This document shows, one piece after another, positions 18,815-27,744 of a stretch of DNA of 54,035 bases; positions within the stretch are counted from its first letter, which is position 1; each line of letters starts with the position of its first letter. The notes below the pieces were generated by a model. It ran no database searches and was not told where the DNA came from. It worked only from the letters and a program-made list of their open reading frames with translations. The DNA lies in contig JADZEY010000046.1 in assembly GCA_020850315.1 (NCBI GenBank), positions 1 through 54,035 on the forward strand, read 5' to 3'. The DNA comes from Armatimonadota bacterium. Lineage in GTDB: Bacteria; Bacteroidota; Ignavibacteria; OLB7. Made by a program: the position numbers and the translations under genes.

Positions 18815-19381
18815 TTACTGGTGTTTGGAAGGGATAGCGTTCTGCTGTTGGCCACCGATAGTGTGTGTGTTGATGTATTCCCAAGCTGCGGACAACGTGG
18901 CTGTCACCGATTCGGCGATGGTGGTTGGGTTTGTTGGATCCACCAGCACAGCGCGGCATCCGGCAGCAAGCCCCGCCTGAACATCCGATTCCGAATCGCC
19001 CACAAGCCATGAATTGGCAAGCGCGATGTTGTGGTCGGCAGCGGCGCGCAGAAGCATTCCGGGATTTGGTTTTCGGCAATCGCAGCCATCGGCCCGGTTG
19101 TGGGGACAGTGGTAGATAGCATCCACTTGGTGCCCCGTCTGCTTCTGAAGTTCCTGCTGCATCTGGCGATGGATGTCGGCAAGGTTTTGCTCGGTCATCA
19201 ACCCACGTGCAATGCCCCGCTGGTTTGTGACCACAACCACCACAAACCCAGCCGCGTGTGCTTCCGGAAGCAGTGTGAAGATATCGGGGAGGAACTCAAA
19301 TTCTTCCCACTGTTTCACATAGTCGTCCACGCGGCGGCGGTTGATGATTCCGTCGCGATCCAGAAATAGAGCTGGGTTCAT
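18815..19381 (-). CDS. gmhB: D-glycero-D-manno-heptose 1,7-bisphosphate 7-phosphatase
   Basis: A protein of 188 residues from the ATG at 19381 (MNPALFLDRDGIINRR); the 25 codons upstream are not family-like. HAD-superfamily phosphatase: nucleophile motif DRDG (D8, D10), motif II VTNQRGIARG, motif III KPNPGML and the closing GDSESDVQAG. CPHNRADGCDCRKP carries the zinc-binding Cys/His loop characteristic of GmhB and the related histidinol phosphatase. GmhB removes the 7-phosphate in ADP-heptose synthesis for lipopolysaccharide inner core. No other heptose genes are nearby. Histidinol-phosphatase activity is the main alternative. Confidence 0.85.
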   Translation of the reverse strand: MNPALFLDRDGIINRRRVDDYVKQWEEFEFLPDIFTLLPEAHAAGFVVVVVTNQRGIARGLMTEQNLADIHRQMQQELQKQTGHQVDAIYHCPHNRADGCDCRKPNPGMLLRAAADHNIALANSWLVGDSESDVQAGLAAGCRAVLVDPTNPTTIAESVTATLSAAWEYINTHTIGGQQQNAIPSKHQ

Positions 19382-19613
19382 TGTTCTGCAAAGATGTGGA
19401 ATGCAATGCTGCCACAGCCAGGGTGATGTGGTTTGCAACAGGAATTTTTTGGGCAAGCCGCAACGGCAACGATAAGAAAATGGATATGCTGGTTCGATAG
19501 ACGCTGATCTAATCCATCATGCAGCTTTTTTGGAAACTGTTATCGCCGATTTGGGGGGCTGTTATCGTTGGTTGATATCTTGAATACCAACATCAGGGGA
19601 AGATCAGCCAATA

Positions 19614-19889
19614 GTGATTCCTATGCTGCAAAACTCCAACCTATTGCCAGAGGAACAGACACTTGTACACGTTCAGCTCCTGGGCATTCCCATCTGCGGA
19701 AACTGCGGCACTGCTGGGTATCGTGGCGAGCAGTTCTGCCCACGCTGTGGCTGGCAATTTCACAACTGCCAGCCACAAAACCCGAACAAACAACAATGCC
19801 AATCATGCGGCGCAGCAGTGCGCCACCCAATCGCCTTTTTCTGCACCGAGTGCGGAAGCGGGTTGAACGAGGAGAGCCGCCAACAATGA
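19614..19889 (+). CDS. Double zinc-ribbon protein
   Basis: A protein of 91 residues with two zinc ribbons: CGNCGTAGYRGEQFCPRCGW (residues 28-47) and CQSCGAAVRHPIAFFCTECG (residues 62-81). Each has paired C-x-x-C knuckles. Such DZR proteins are small cytoplasmic proteins of mostly unknown role. The start is either GTG 19614 (AGGGG 14 bases upstream) or ATG 19623; I prefer GTG. A weak promoter-like pair (TTTG, N22, TATCTTGA) lies just upstream. The CARDB gene follows 99 bases later. Confidence 0.7.
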   Translation: MIPMLQNSNLLPEEQTLVHVQLLGIPICGNCGTAGYRGEQFCPRCGWQFHNCQPQNPNKQQCQSCGAAVRHPIAFFCTECGSGLNEESRQQ

Positions 19890-19988
19890 ATACTGGAGAG
19901 CAGATAGAGCTAAAAAAAATAGACCCCAACACAAAACAGGCGTAACCGCAACATATGCGAACCATTCCATAACCACACCGGAGCCACC

Positions 19989-20516
19989 ATGATTAGGACA
20001 ATGACAACGATGACCGCCGCCGCCACAACACTGATGGTTGCCAGCACCTTGCTTGCCCAACAACCACAACCGAAAGGGACAATGCAGCCAACCCAAACCC
20101 AGCCATCGGTCCAGGCCCAGCAACCGAAGTTGCAGGTGAAACTGCCAGACCTAAAAACCCATGTTGCTTGGATTGGGGGAAGCGGAGCCGGGCGCACAAT
20201 CAACTTGAAAATCTACAATCTGGGCCAGGGGAACTCCACGAAAGTGTGCTCGCTGAAGGTTGCCATCAGCTACTACGCTTGCTGCTACGGCGATGGAAAC
20301 TATCAGGAGCCGCAAAGCTACGTGAGCAAGGATGTGATGCTGACCATCCCTGTGTTGGCGGCTGGCGCCTCGCACCAGTATCAGATCCCGATTCCATCGG
20401 GGATTGATTACCGCCCGTTCAGCGCGCGCGTCTATGTTGACAGCGGCGACCACGTGCTGGAAACCAACGAGGAGAACAACGAATACACACTAAACTCGCC
20501 AATCCAGCCGCAGTAA
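19989..20516 (+). CDS. Secreted CARDB-domain protein
   Basis: A protein of 175 residues. The signal peptide is MIRTMTTMTAAATTLMVASTLLA followed by a Gln/Pro-rich linker. From about residue 50 there is a CARDB-type beta-sandwich: LPDLKTHVAWIGG, NLKIYNLGQGNSTK, IPVLAAGASHQYQIPIP, ending VYVDSGDHVLETNEENNEYT, the classic D-x-x-x-x-V-x-E-x-x-E-x-N-N calcium-type loop. A 'CC' pair (YYACCYGDGNY) may form a disulphide. It is exported and probably binds a surface polymer or protein. There is no sorting domain, so it may remain periplasmic. Confidence 0.75.
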   Translation: MIRTMTTMTAAATTLMVASTLLAQQPQPKGTMQPTQTQPSVQAQQPKLQVKLPDLKTHVAWIGGSGAGRTINLKIYNLGQGNSTKVCSLKVAISYYACCYGDGNYQEPQSYVSKDVMLTIPVLAAGASHQYQIPIPSGIDYRPFSARVYVDSGDHVLETNEENNEYTLNSPIQPQ

Positions 20517-20539
20517 CTTCTGCTGCTGAGCCGGATACC

Positions 20540-20577
20540 AGCAAGGCCAACGCCCCATTGTGCGCGTTGGCCTTGCT
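20540..20577 (+). terminator. Terminator after the CARDB gene
   Basis: A perfect 14-bp stem (20540-20553 with 20564-20577) with a 10-base loop, followed by GCTTTGCTCC, begins 24 bases after the stop. Confidence 0.85.
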
Positions 20578-20599
20578 GCTTTGCTCCGCCATGCTCCCC

Positions 20600-20629
20600 C
20601 CGCTTATGCTGAGCTTGTCGGAAGCATTC
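20600..20629 (+). repeat. Dispersed intergenic repeat, copy 2
   Basis: CCGCTTATGCTGAGCTTG followed by TCGGAAGCATTCC; same family as 6390-6417. The following ~35 bases (ATTCGCCATTCATC) are again low-complexity, as near copy 1. Confidence 0.65.
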
Positions 20630-20731
20630 CACTTTATCATTCGCCATTCATCATTCTGCATTTGCCATTTCCGTAAGGTCTAAACCTCGTAACTTCGCTG
20701 CAAAATTCTACTCCCCTTATTCAGCAAAACA

Positions 20732-21955
20732 ATGACAGCTGCAACAACCGAATCCGTACCGCGCTCCTTCCCGCTGGAACGGTTCTACAAGTACATGTTT
20801 CTTCCCGGCCTAATTTTTTTATTAGTTCCGGGGATACTGCAAACCTACCTGCTGATGCCGTTCCCCGGCAGCCAGGATCTGAACTCAATTGACGTTGCCT
20901 ACGCGCTGCAATCGTGGGTTGTGCCGCTTCGGATTATCGGGCTTCTGCTGATTATCGGGCCAATCATTAAAGGGTTTATGAACGGAACCATACTGCGCCG
21001 TGTCAGCATTGTGATGTTCAGTGCGTTCTGCGTTATGGTGTTCTACTTCACTACGTTTGCTGCGTCGGCCAGCAACATCTTCCGCGAGCCTGCTTTGCTG
21101 CGAATGGCCGCCGCTGCCGACAACCGCGTTCCGCTGGATGCGTTGGTGATTGGCGTTCAGCACAACGGCGTGGCCAAAGCCTATCCCGTGAACTACCTTG
21201 CGTATCACCACCGCGTTAGCGACTCCATCGGCGACCTGAAGTTGTGGGCCACCTACTGTAGCATGTGCCGAACCGGAGCGGTCTATCAGCCAGTGGTGGA
21301 TAATCAGCCATTGGCGTTCCGTTTGGTGGGGGCCAACCACTACAACGCGGTGTTCGAAGACGAAGCCACCGGAAGCTGGTGGTATCAAGCAACCGGCCAG
21401 GCCGCCACCGGGCCCATGAAAGGGAAGCAACTGCCGATTGTGCCATCGGAGCAGATGACCCTGAAGCTCTGGCTGGAACAACATCCAACCAGTTTGATTG
21501 CCCAGCCAGATGGAGCAGAGTTCAGCCGCGAAGGCTACCAACAGACCGAAGGCTACGACCGGTTTCAGCCAAAGAAGGAAGGGTGGAATCCGAATAGCTG
21601 GGTTGTTGGCGTGACCTCTGGAACCGCAGCAAAAGCGTACCTCTGGAGCGGCTTGGTGTCCGCCCGTGTGGTGAACGATGCCGTCGGAAACCAGCCAGTG
21701 ATGATTGCTGTTGCTGCCGACTCCATCTCCTTCACTGCCTGGAACCGCACCGTGAACGGCCAGCAACTAACCTTCGCGCTTGACTCCGGCAAAACCCGCC
21801 TAACCGACACCCAAACCAACTCCGTCTGGAATTGGAAGGGGGAGTGTGTGGAAGGAACGTATGCAGGGCAAAAACTTCAGCCAGCGGTGGCTTGGCAACA
21901 ATACTGGCACGCTTGGCAAACCTTCTATCCAAAAACCGAGAAGTGGGAGCGATAA
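20732..21955 (+). CDS. DUF3179 membrane protein
   Basis: A protein of 407 residues. Three membrane segments occupy about residues 22-42, 65-85 and 92-112, followed by a large soluble domain. The domain matches DUF3179: GVAKAYPVNYLAYHHRVSD, then WATYCSMCRTGAVYQPVVD (conserved TYC-x-x-C-R-T-G), followed by NAVFEDEATGSWWYQATGQA and WLEQHPTSLI. The two cysteines and the T-G motif are family hallmarks, but no biochemical role is established to my knowledge. A weak promoter-like TAACTTCG lies at 20690-20697. Confidence 0.88.
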   Translation: MTAATTESVPRSFPLERFYKYMFLPGLIFLLVPGILQTYLLMPFPGSQDLNSIDVAYALQSWVVPLRIIGLLLIIGPIIKGFMNGTILRRVSIVMFSAFCVMVFYFTTFAASASNIFREPALLRMAAAADNRVPLDALVIGVQHNGVAKAYPVNYLAYHHRVSDSIGDLKLWATYCSMCRTGAVYQPVVDNQPLAFRLVGANHYNAVFEDEATGSWWYQATGQAATGPMKGKQLPIVPSEQMTLKLWLEQHPTSLIAQPDGAEFSREGYQQTEGYDRFQPKKEGWNPNSWVVGVTSGTAAKAYLWSGLVSARVVNDAVGNQPVMIAVAADSISFTAWNRTVNGQQLTFALDSGKTRLTDTQTNSVWNWKGECVEGTYAGQKLQPAVAWQQYWHAWQTFYPKTEKWER

Positions 21956-21998
21956 GGTGGAGTTTCTGATAGAGAGAGAGGTGCGGAGGAATATCCCC

Positions 21999-22018
21999 GG
22001 CTCCGCAATCGCGGAGCC
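21999..22018 (+). terminator. Hairpin after the DUF3179 gene
   Basis: A perfect 8-bp GC-rich stem (GGCTCCGC / GCGGAGCC) with an AATC loop lies 43 bases after the stop. There is no T-tract, so termination is uncertain. Confidence 0.5.
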
Positions 22019-22080
22019 AGTTAGCCTATTCTGCTTAGATTGCGCCATCAAAAAAATGTCCCTTCTGCTATCCCCAATTC

Positions 22081-23160
22081 ATGGCTCAGGTCACACTGAA
22101 TAACGTAACCAAGCAGTTCGATGATGGAACTGTTGCTGTCAACTCCGTTTCCTTCGATCTTCCCGACGGGAAGTTTTTGGTGATTGTTGGTCCTTCTGGC
22201 TGTGGCAAATCCACCACATTGCGGATGATTGCCGGGCTTGAAACCGCCACCAGTGGCGAAATCACCATCGGTGGCCGCGTGGTCAACAACGTCCATCCGA
22301 AGGATCGCGACATCGCAATGGTCTTCCAGAACTACGCACTTTATCCCCACATGACCGTCCGCCAGAACATGGAGTTCGCGCTGAAGATGCGGAAAGTGGC
22401 AAAGGAAGAACGGCAACGCCGTGTGATGGAGGTGGCGCGAATGCTGGAGCTTGAGCCGCTGCTGGAACGGAAACCCAAAGCACTCTCCGGTGGGCAACGC
22501 CAGCGTGTGGCACTGGGCCGGGCGATTGTCCGCAACCCCAAAGTCTTCCTGTTCGATGAACCCCTTTCCAACCTTGATGCCAAGCTCCGAAGCCAAACCC
22601 GCGCCGAACTCCAAAAACTTCATCACCAACTGAACGCCACCAGCATCTACGTCACCCACGACCAAGTGGAGGCGATGACCATGGCCGACCAGATTGTGGT
22701 GATGGAGCGCGGAGAAGTGCAGCAGATTGCCAGCCCGTTGGAGCTGTACAACAATCCCGTAAACCGTTTTGTGGCTGGATTTATCGGCACCCCAGCAATG
22801 AACTTTTTTGAGGGGAAAGCCGAGGTGAACGGGGAGCAGACGTGGTTTGTTGAGCAAGGGGAACGGGGGGTGCGCATTCCGTTGGAGCAAAGCAATCCGG
22901 CAATCATGCGGGCCGCCACGCTGGGTATCCGTCCCGAGCATTTTTTGCTGACAGAATCTGGCGACCCGTTCGGGTTCCCGGTGGCGGTGCAGGTGGTGGA
23001 GACGCTTGGCAACCAGACGCTGATCCATTTCCCCACCGGAAGCGGAATGGGGATTGCTGCGGTAAGCCCCGATCGCCAAATCCGCTACGGCGACCAGGTG
23101 TGGCTGCGTGCGCAAAGTGATAGAGCGCATCCGTTTGCTTCCACCGGGGAGCGGTTGTAG
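22081..23160 (+). CDS. ABC transporter ATP-binding protein, MalK/UgpC/MsmK type
   Basis: A protein of 359 residues. Walker A GPSGCGKST (residues 37-45), Q-loop AMVFQNYALYPHM, signature LSGGQRQRVALGRA, Walker B VFLFDEPLSNLDAKLR and switch VTHDQVEAMT are all present. The C-terminal OB-like regulatory region (from NRFVAGFIGTPAMNFFEG) places it with the ATPases of carbohydrate and glycerol-phosphate importers. No permease or substrate-binding gene lies beside it, so, as with MsmK/UgpC in other bacteria, it may energise permeases encoded elsewhere. The antisense frame 22048-23280 is a shadow. Confidence 0.93.
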   Translation: MAQVTLNNVTKQFDDGTVAVNSVSFDLPDGKFLVIVGPSGCGKSTTLRMIAGLETATSGEITIGGRVVNNVHPKDRDIAMVFQNYALYPHMTVRQNMEFALKMRKVAKEERQRRVMEVARMLELEPLLERKPKALSGGQRQRVALGRAIVRNPKVFLFDEPLSNLDAKLRSQTRAELQKLHHQLNATSIYVTHDQVEAMTMADQIVVMERGEVQQIASPLELYNNPVNRFVAGFIGTPAMNFFEGKAEVNGEQTWFVEQGERGVRIPLEQSNPAIMRAATLGIRPEHFLLTESGDPFGFPVAVQVVETLGNQTLIHFPTGSGMGIAAVSPDRQIRYGDQVWLRAQSDRAHPFASTGERL

Positions 23161-23281
23161 GAGGTCACTTTCTATCCATCCATCATCGGTGTGAGCGGGT
23201 GCTTTCAGGCTGCTTGGGCCGTCTCTATCCTTCATTTTTTCCCTTTCTATTTTCCCGCCGTTCCTCTTTTTTTGCCCCACG

Positions 23282-24400
23282 ATGAATCAGCCATTGCCAA
23301 CAACCGATCCGATTCCTGAACGTGAGGTGTGGCTGCGCCCAACAGTGGGGCGAATTGTGCAAGGGGTGCTGGCAGTGGCGGGCATTGGGATGTTTGCCTA
23401 CTTGGCGCGCAACGTCAGTTTTGCCCACGTTGCCGATGCCGGAACGGCGTTGTTGTTGCTGTCGGCTGTGCTGCTGGTTCTTACCGCCATCAACTATTCG
23501 CTGGACACCCTAAGCTGGTGGCTGGTCTGCGGCGCGAAACGCCCTTCCTTCCTGACGCTGACCGGAATCCGGCTGCGGTGCGAATCGCTGACGAATATCC
23601 TTCCTGGCGGCGCGGTGATCGGCGAGCCGATGAAGGTGATGCACCTGCTTCGCACCACCACCATGACCACTGCCGAGGCAACAACCTCCTTCCTTCTGGC
23701 AAAATTTTGCATCATCATCGGGCAGGTGTTGTATGTGATTCTGGGGGTGCTGTTCAGCTATGCCGTGCTAAGCGGGGGGGGGAAATCAATTTTTGGAACT
23801 GAGCATTTTGGATTGTTGGTGTTGGGCGTTGTTGTGGTGATTTTTCTGCTGCTGCTCTCGCTGCTTGGGGCCATGATCTGGTTCCAGCCGATGCTCCGAT
23901 TTCTGGCCCCGACCGAACGCGAAGGCCGCTGGGGTCACCTCTGGAATCGCCTTGTTGCCGAAGCCCACAGCATCGAGCAGTTGGTTGCTACCGCCGGACG
24001 GCAGCAAGGGGGGAAGCTGGTGGCGGGGGTGTTCTGTGGTTTCCTTTCCTGGTCGCTGAACGGCGTGGAAGCCTACCTGATTCTTCACGTTTTGGGGGTT
24101 GATGCTACCTTCACCCAAGCATTCGCGATTGATGCGGTAAGCTGTGTTATCCGGATGGTGATCTTTATCCTGCCAATCGGAATCGGCGGGCAAGATTGGG
24201 CAATCACCGGGCTGATGACAGTTCACGGAATCGCTAACCCGGTTGGCGCGTCGGCGCAGCTGGCGGTGATGAAGCGTGCGCGGGAGTTTGTGGTGATTGG
24301 CTTGGGGCTGGTGATGCTTGCCTTCGCCCCGCAACGCCTTCGCACAGGGGGCGATTCTTCCCGCACCAATTCCAGCAACAATCAGCTTCCAACAGTGTGA
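23282..24400 (+). CDS. Flippase-like (lysylphosphatidylglycerol synthase TM domain) protein
   Basis: A protein of 372 residues, mostly hydrophobic, with about eight predicted membrane segments (e.g. residues 27-45, 57-77, 140-160, 175-200, 262-285, 290-310, 335-352). It fits the UPF0104 / lysylphosphatidylglycerol-synthase N-terminal flippase-like family: the LTGIRLRCESLTNILPGGAV and GEPMKV segment, then LPIGIGGQDWAI and ARE-F near the end. The soluble aminoacyl-transferase half of MprF is absent. It may move lipid-linked intermediates across the inner membrane; the substrate is not evident. It starts 121 bases after the ABC ATPase stop, same strand. Confidence 0.8.
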   Translation: MNQPLPTTDPIPEREVWLRPTVGRIVQGVLAVAGIGMFAYLARNVSFAHVADAGTALLLLSAVLLVLTAINYSLDTLSWWLVCGAKRPSFLTLTGIRLRCESLTNILPGGAVIGEPMKVMHLLRTTTMTTAEATTSFLLAKFCIIIGQVLYVILGVLFSYAVLSGGGKSIFGTEHFGLLVLGVVVVIFLLLLSLLGAMIWFQPMLRFLAPTEREGRWGHLWNRLVAEAHSIEQLVATAGRQQGGKLVAGVFCGFLSWSLNGVEAYLILHVLGVDATFTQAFAIDAVSCVIRMVIFILPIGIGGQDWAITGLMTVHGIANPVGASAQLAVMKRAREFVVIGLGLVMLAFAPQRLRTGGDSSRTNSSNNQLPTV

Positions 24401-24528
24401 TCTGACTTGCTTTCCCTGCTTCCGTGCAAACCTTCCTTTCCGCTGCTTCGTTCCTGCAAAAGCCAATTCCTATCGGAACAACTTTCCCCAGAATCATCCA
24501 TCCGTTCAACCATTTCTAACCAACTGCC

Positions 24529-25890
24529 ATGCGTTCCATCAATCCTGCCACCGGCGAGCAGATTGCCGAGTATCCCGAACTGAAAGAGCGTGACCTTGAA
24601 ACCAAGCTGAACCTTGCCGCCAGCAGCTTCGCCAGCTATCGCCGCACCACCTTTGCCCAACGTGCCGAATGGATGCGCCGCGCCGCAATGCTGCTGCGGA
24701 TGCGGAAAACCAGCTACGCCGAAACCATGACCCGCGAGATGGGAAAAACCATCTCCGCTGCGGAATCGGAGGTGGAGAAATGCGCGTGGGTCTGCGAGTT
24801 TTATGCCGACCAAGCAGAGTTTTTCCTGAGCGACCAGACGATTGACACCGATGCTGGCCGCAGCTTTGTGGCGTTCCAGCCGTTGGGCGTTGTGCTTGCG
24901 GTGATGCCGTGGAATTTCCCCTTTTGGCAAGTCTTCCGGTTTGCTGCGCCGGCGTTGATGGCCGGGAACGTCGCGCTGCTGAAACATGCCTCCAACGTGC
25001 CAATGTCTGCGCTGGCTATCGAAGAAGTGTTCCGGCACGCTGGCTTCCCCGATGAGGCGTTCCAGACGTTGTTGGTGAAGTCGCCTGCGGTGGAGAAAAT
25101 CATCAGCGACCCGCGGATTGCTGCGGTCACGCTAACCGGAAGCGAGGGGGCAGGAAGAAGCGTGGGGGGAGCCGCCGGGCGGAACCTGAAGAAAGTGGTG
25201 CTGGAGCTTGGCGGAAGCGACCCATTTATCATCATGCCCAGTGCCGACATCGAGGCGGCGGTGAAGACTGCGGTGACGGCACGCACCATGAATAACGGCC
25301 AAAGCTGCATTGCTGCAAAGCGGTTTATTGTTCATGCCGAGGTGTTCGACCGTGTGGAGAAGCAGTTTGCCGATGGAATGGCCGCGCTGAGGGTTGGCGA
25401 CCCGATGGATAGAACGGTAGATATTGGCCCATTGGCCAGGCCGGAGTTCGTTGAAGAGCTTCACAAGCAAGTGGTGGCTTCCGTTGCTGGCGGTGCGCGG
25501 CTGGTGGCTGGCGGGAAAAAAATAGAGGGGCGCGGATACTTCTACGCGCCCACTGTGCTGAGCGGCGTGCGGCCCGGAATGGCAGCGTTTGATGAAGAGA
25601 CGTTCGGCCCGGTTGCCGCGCTGATCCGTGCTGCGGACATCGGCGAAGCAATCGCGCTTGCCAACAACTCACGTTTCGGCTTGGGGGCATCGGCCTGGAC
25701 CGCCGACGAAGGGGAGCAGGAACGGTTCATCCGTGAGCTTGAGGCCGGTTCGGTGTTTATCAACGATATGGTGAAATCGGATCCGCGATTGCCGTTTGGC
25801 GGGATCAAAGCCAGCGGAATGGGGCGCGAGTTGGGTGAGTTCGGAATCCGTGAGTTTGTGAACGTGAAAACCGTTGTGGTGAAGTGGTGA
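24529..25890 (+). CDS. Aldehyde dehydrogenase, succinate-semialdehyde type
   Basis: A protein of 453 residues, cytoplasmic. The N129 motif MPWNFPFWQVFR, lysine K152 in LLKHASN, general base E226 in VLELGGSDPF and nucleophile C260 in NNGQSCIAAKRF are all present, as is the late EETFGPVAAL. The N-terminus (MRSINPATGEQIAEYPEL) and the short length match the GabD-like/NAD(P)-dependent succinate-semialdehyde dehydrogenases (YneI/Sad type), which oxidise succinate semialdehyde to succinate. Substrate is inferred from family resemblance only. No GABA transaminase lies alongside. Confidence 0.9.
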   Translation: MRSINPATGEQIAEYPELKERDLETKLNLAASSFASYRRTTFAQRAEWMRRAAMLLRMRKTSYAETMTREMGKTISAAESEVEKCAWVCEFYADQAEFFLSDQTIDTDAGRSFVAFQPLGVVLAVMPWNFPFWQVFRFAAPALMAGNVALLKHASNVPMSALAIEEVFRHAGFPDEAFQTLLVKSPAVEKIISDPRIAAVTLTGSEGAGRSVGGAAGRNLKKVVLELGGSDPFIIMPSADIEAAVKTAVTARTMNNGQSCIAAKRFIVHAEVFDRVEKQFADGMAALRVGDPMDRTVDIGPLARPEFVEELHKQVVASVAGGARLVAGGKKIEGRGYFYAPTVLSGVRPGMAAFDEETFGPVAALIRAADIGEAIALANNSRFGLGASAWTADEGEQERFIRELEAGSVFINDMVKSDPRLPFGGIKASGMGRELGEFGIREFVNVKTVVVKW

Positions 25891-25929
25891 ACGGTGAAGT
25901 GAAGCCACACAGGGGAATCACGATAGCCG

Positions 25930-26361
25930 CTATTCTTCCGGCTTCCATCGCCGGTCTGATTTTTTTGCCGAAGTCTTGCGCTTCGTCTCCAATCGGCGTG
26001 CAACAACCGCACGGGAAGGGCGCGTGGCGATACGGGGTTTTTCAATCTCCAAGGCATCGTTGATAAGCCGCTCCAATCGTTCCAACACACGGTAGCGGTT
26101 CCCAAGCTGCGACCGCTCGGTGCTGCTGGCAACGCGGATGCGCCCCAGCGAGTCCATCCGATTGGCCAACTTTTCCGCCAGCCGTTGGCGCGTGCTTTCC
26201 CGCAGCCAACCCGCTTCGGCAACGGCAAAGCGGACCTCAACTTTCGTCTCCACTTTATTGACGTTTTGCCCCCCGGGGCCCCCACTTCGGCTGGTGGCAA
26301 ATTCAAGGGCGGAGATGGGGATTGATTCCCCGGTGATAAGGTGCAGGTTCAGGTCGTCCAT
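25930..26361 (-). CDS. arfB: Alternative ribosome-rescue factor ArfB (peptidyl-tRNA hydrolase)
   Basis: A protein of 143 residues from the ATG at 26361; the ATG codons at 26391 and 26418 add residues that precede the usual family start. The release-factor motif SRSGGPGGQNVNKVETKVEV contains the catalytic GGQ, and the C-terminal tail is basic (RRLETKRKTSAKKSDRRW), which in the family sits in the empty mRNA channel. ArfB releases ribosomes stalled at mRNA ends by hydrolysing peptidyl-tRNA. It is convergent with the aldehyde dehydrogenase gene, 39 bases away. Confidence 0.9.
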   Translation of the reverse strand: MDDLNLHLITGESIPISALEFATSRSGGPGGQNVNKVETKVEVRFAVAEAGWLRESTRQRLAEKLANRMDSLGRIRVASSTERSQLGNRYRVLERLERLINDALEIEKPRIATRPSRAVVARRLETKRKTSAKKSDRRWKPEE

Positions 26362-26457
26362 AACGGTTGTTGCTGATAATGGGGCGAACATAAGAAAGCC
26401 CGGCTGATGCGTTGGCATTGCCGGGCTTTGTGCTGCTTCAAGCTGAGGTTGGTTGTG

Positions 26458-27051
26458 CTATTCCCCAGTGACTGGTTGATTCTTGCGGACGATGTTCCGT
26501 CGGCTCGCTTTCTTCCGGGGGTGTTGTTTCTGCAGTTCAGCCGCTTGCTCCATCTCCGTCCGAAGCGAATCGCGCAGGGCGGTAACAAGGGAGTCACGGT
26601 TGATTGCTGTGGCAGCTGGCATCGGCTGTGGCAGCGGTGCGGCAGCTTGCGCCACTGCTGGTTGGTTGGCATTGCTGAAGAAGGTTTTGCCAGCAGGAAT
26701 GCCAATTCCGGCACCAATCAGAAACCCTGATAGCAACATCACCAACGCACGGCCGGTGAACCAGCTGGCCGCCGCCGAAGGCGCGATTGCTGCAGGGGCG
26801 GCGGTTGGCTGCACTGCGGTAACAGCTGCGGGCTGCAATCCAATAGATGGCGCAAGCCGTGCCAGAAGATCAGCGTCTTCGGTGGTGGTAAGGCCGTTAA
26901 AGGTTTCATTATTGCTTAACGCGCTGTTCAAGCGTAGCTGCTGGCGGAATGCTAAGCGTTCTTGGCTGCTTTCGGAAAGCTGCCGGAACAGCACTGCCGA
27001 ATCAGTATCGGACAAGTCGCCGTCAAGTAGTAGGTAGATATCTTCGTTCAT
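26458..27051 (-). CDS. Putative membrane anti-sigma factor
   Basis: A protein of 197 residues. The N-terminus is a short acidic helix set (MNEDIYLLLDGDLSDTDSAV) that resembles the sigma-binding part of anti-sigma factors, but the zinc H-x3-C-x2-C cluster is absent. One membrane segment is at about residues 102-122 (ALVMLLSGFLIGAGIGIPAG). The region after it is Ala/Pro-rich, with a charged C-terminal coil (RDSLRTEMEQAAELQKQHPRK). Its position 130 bases downstream of an ECF sigma gene supports the call. The function is inferred from context. Confidence 0.6.
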   Translation of the reverse strand: MNEDIYLLLDGDLSDTDSAVLFRQLSESSQERLAFRQQLRLNSALSNNETFNGLTTTEDADLLARLAPSIGLQPAAVTAVQPTAAPAAIAPSAAASWFTGRALVMLLSGFLIGAGIGIPAGKTFFSNANQPAVAQAAAPLPQPMPAATAINRDSLVTALRDSLRTEMEQAAELQKQHPRKKASRRNIVRKNQPVTGE

Positions 27052-27180
27052 CGGCGTACAGCAGGCTGCTGTGGAATAAGTTCGTTCGTCATCGGCCTGA
27101 TGGAAGGTAAGAGAGTGGTTGCAGCATCATCTTCATCCAGCAGTACTTCCTCTTCTGTGTTCCGTACACGTCACGGTGGC

Positions 27181-27744
27181 TTATCGCATATCTTCCAGAT
27201 AGACTGCAAGCCGTTGGCGAAGTGTGTCGCGAGCTTTGAAGATGCGGAATTTGATTGTGGAAACGGGCGTGCCAACAATCTGGGCAATCTCCTCATAGGA
27301 ATGCCCATGGACATCGCGCAGGACAACCGCTTCCCGGTAGATTTCCGGCAATTTCTCAATCTCGGCTGTTAAAACCTCCTGCAACATCACATCCTGTGGT
27401 TGTTCCTCAACAGGGATTTGCAAGCCATCCAGTGGTTCATGGACTTTCAGGGTTCGCAGCATATCAATGCAGGTGTTGCGGGTCATTCTGAACAACCAGG
27501 CTGCAACGTTGGTTCCCTGCTCGTACATGGCTGCCTTCTGAAAGGCTTTCAACAATGATTCTTGCAAGGCATCTTTTGCTAACTCGCGGTCACCCATCAT
27601 CCGGCAGCAATAGGTGAACAGCCGCTGGCGGTAGCGATCGTACAGTATGACGAACGCCGATTTATCGCCGGCAACAAGCTGGCGCAGCAGCTCATCATCA
27701 GGAATAGATGCCTGGTGTTGCTTTCGTTCTGTCAATGAATGCAC
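27181..27744 (-). CDS. ECF RNA polymerase sigma factor
   Basis: A protein of 187 residues from the GTG at 27744, chosen because AAGGG sits upstream; the upstream GTG at 27798 lacks this. Region 2 is LYDRYRQRLFTYCCRMMGDR followed by ELAKDALQESLLKAF and WLFRMTRNTCIDMLR; region 4 is LPEIYREAVVLRDVHGHSYE with EEIAQIVGTPVSTIKFRIF. Region 3 is missing, as in group 4 sigma factors. It directs RNA polymerase to a stress-type regulon, probably controlled by the downstream membrane anti-sigma factor. Confidence 0.9.
   Translation of the reverse strand: MHSLTERKQHQASIPDDELLRQLVAGDKSAFVILYDRYRQRLFTYCCRMMGDRELAKDALQESLLKAFQKAAMYEQGTNVAAWLFRMTRNTCIDMLRTLKVHEPLDGLQIPVEEQPQDVMLQEVLTAEIEKLPEIYREAVVLRDVHGHSYEEIAQIVGTPVSTIKFRIFKARDTLRQRLAVYLEDMR

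Noticed and set aside
22048-23280. 410-codon minus-strand ORF over the ABC ATPase gene
   Set aside because: The plus-strand gene has complete Walker and signature motifs; the antisense translation is rich in His, Gln and Leu without a family.
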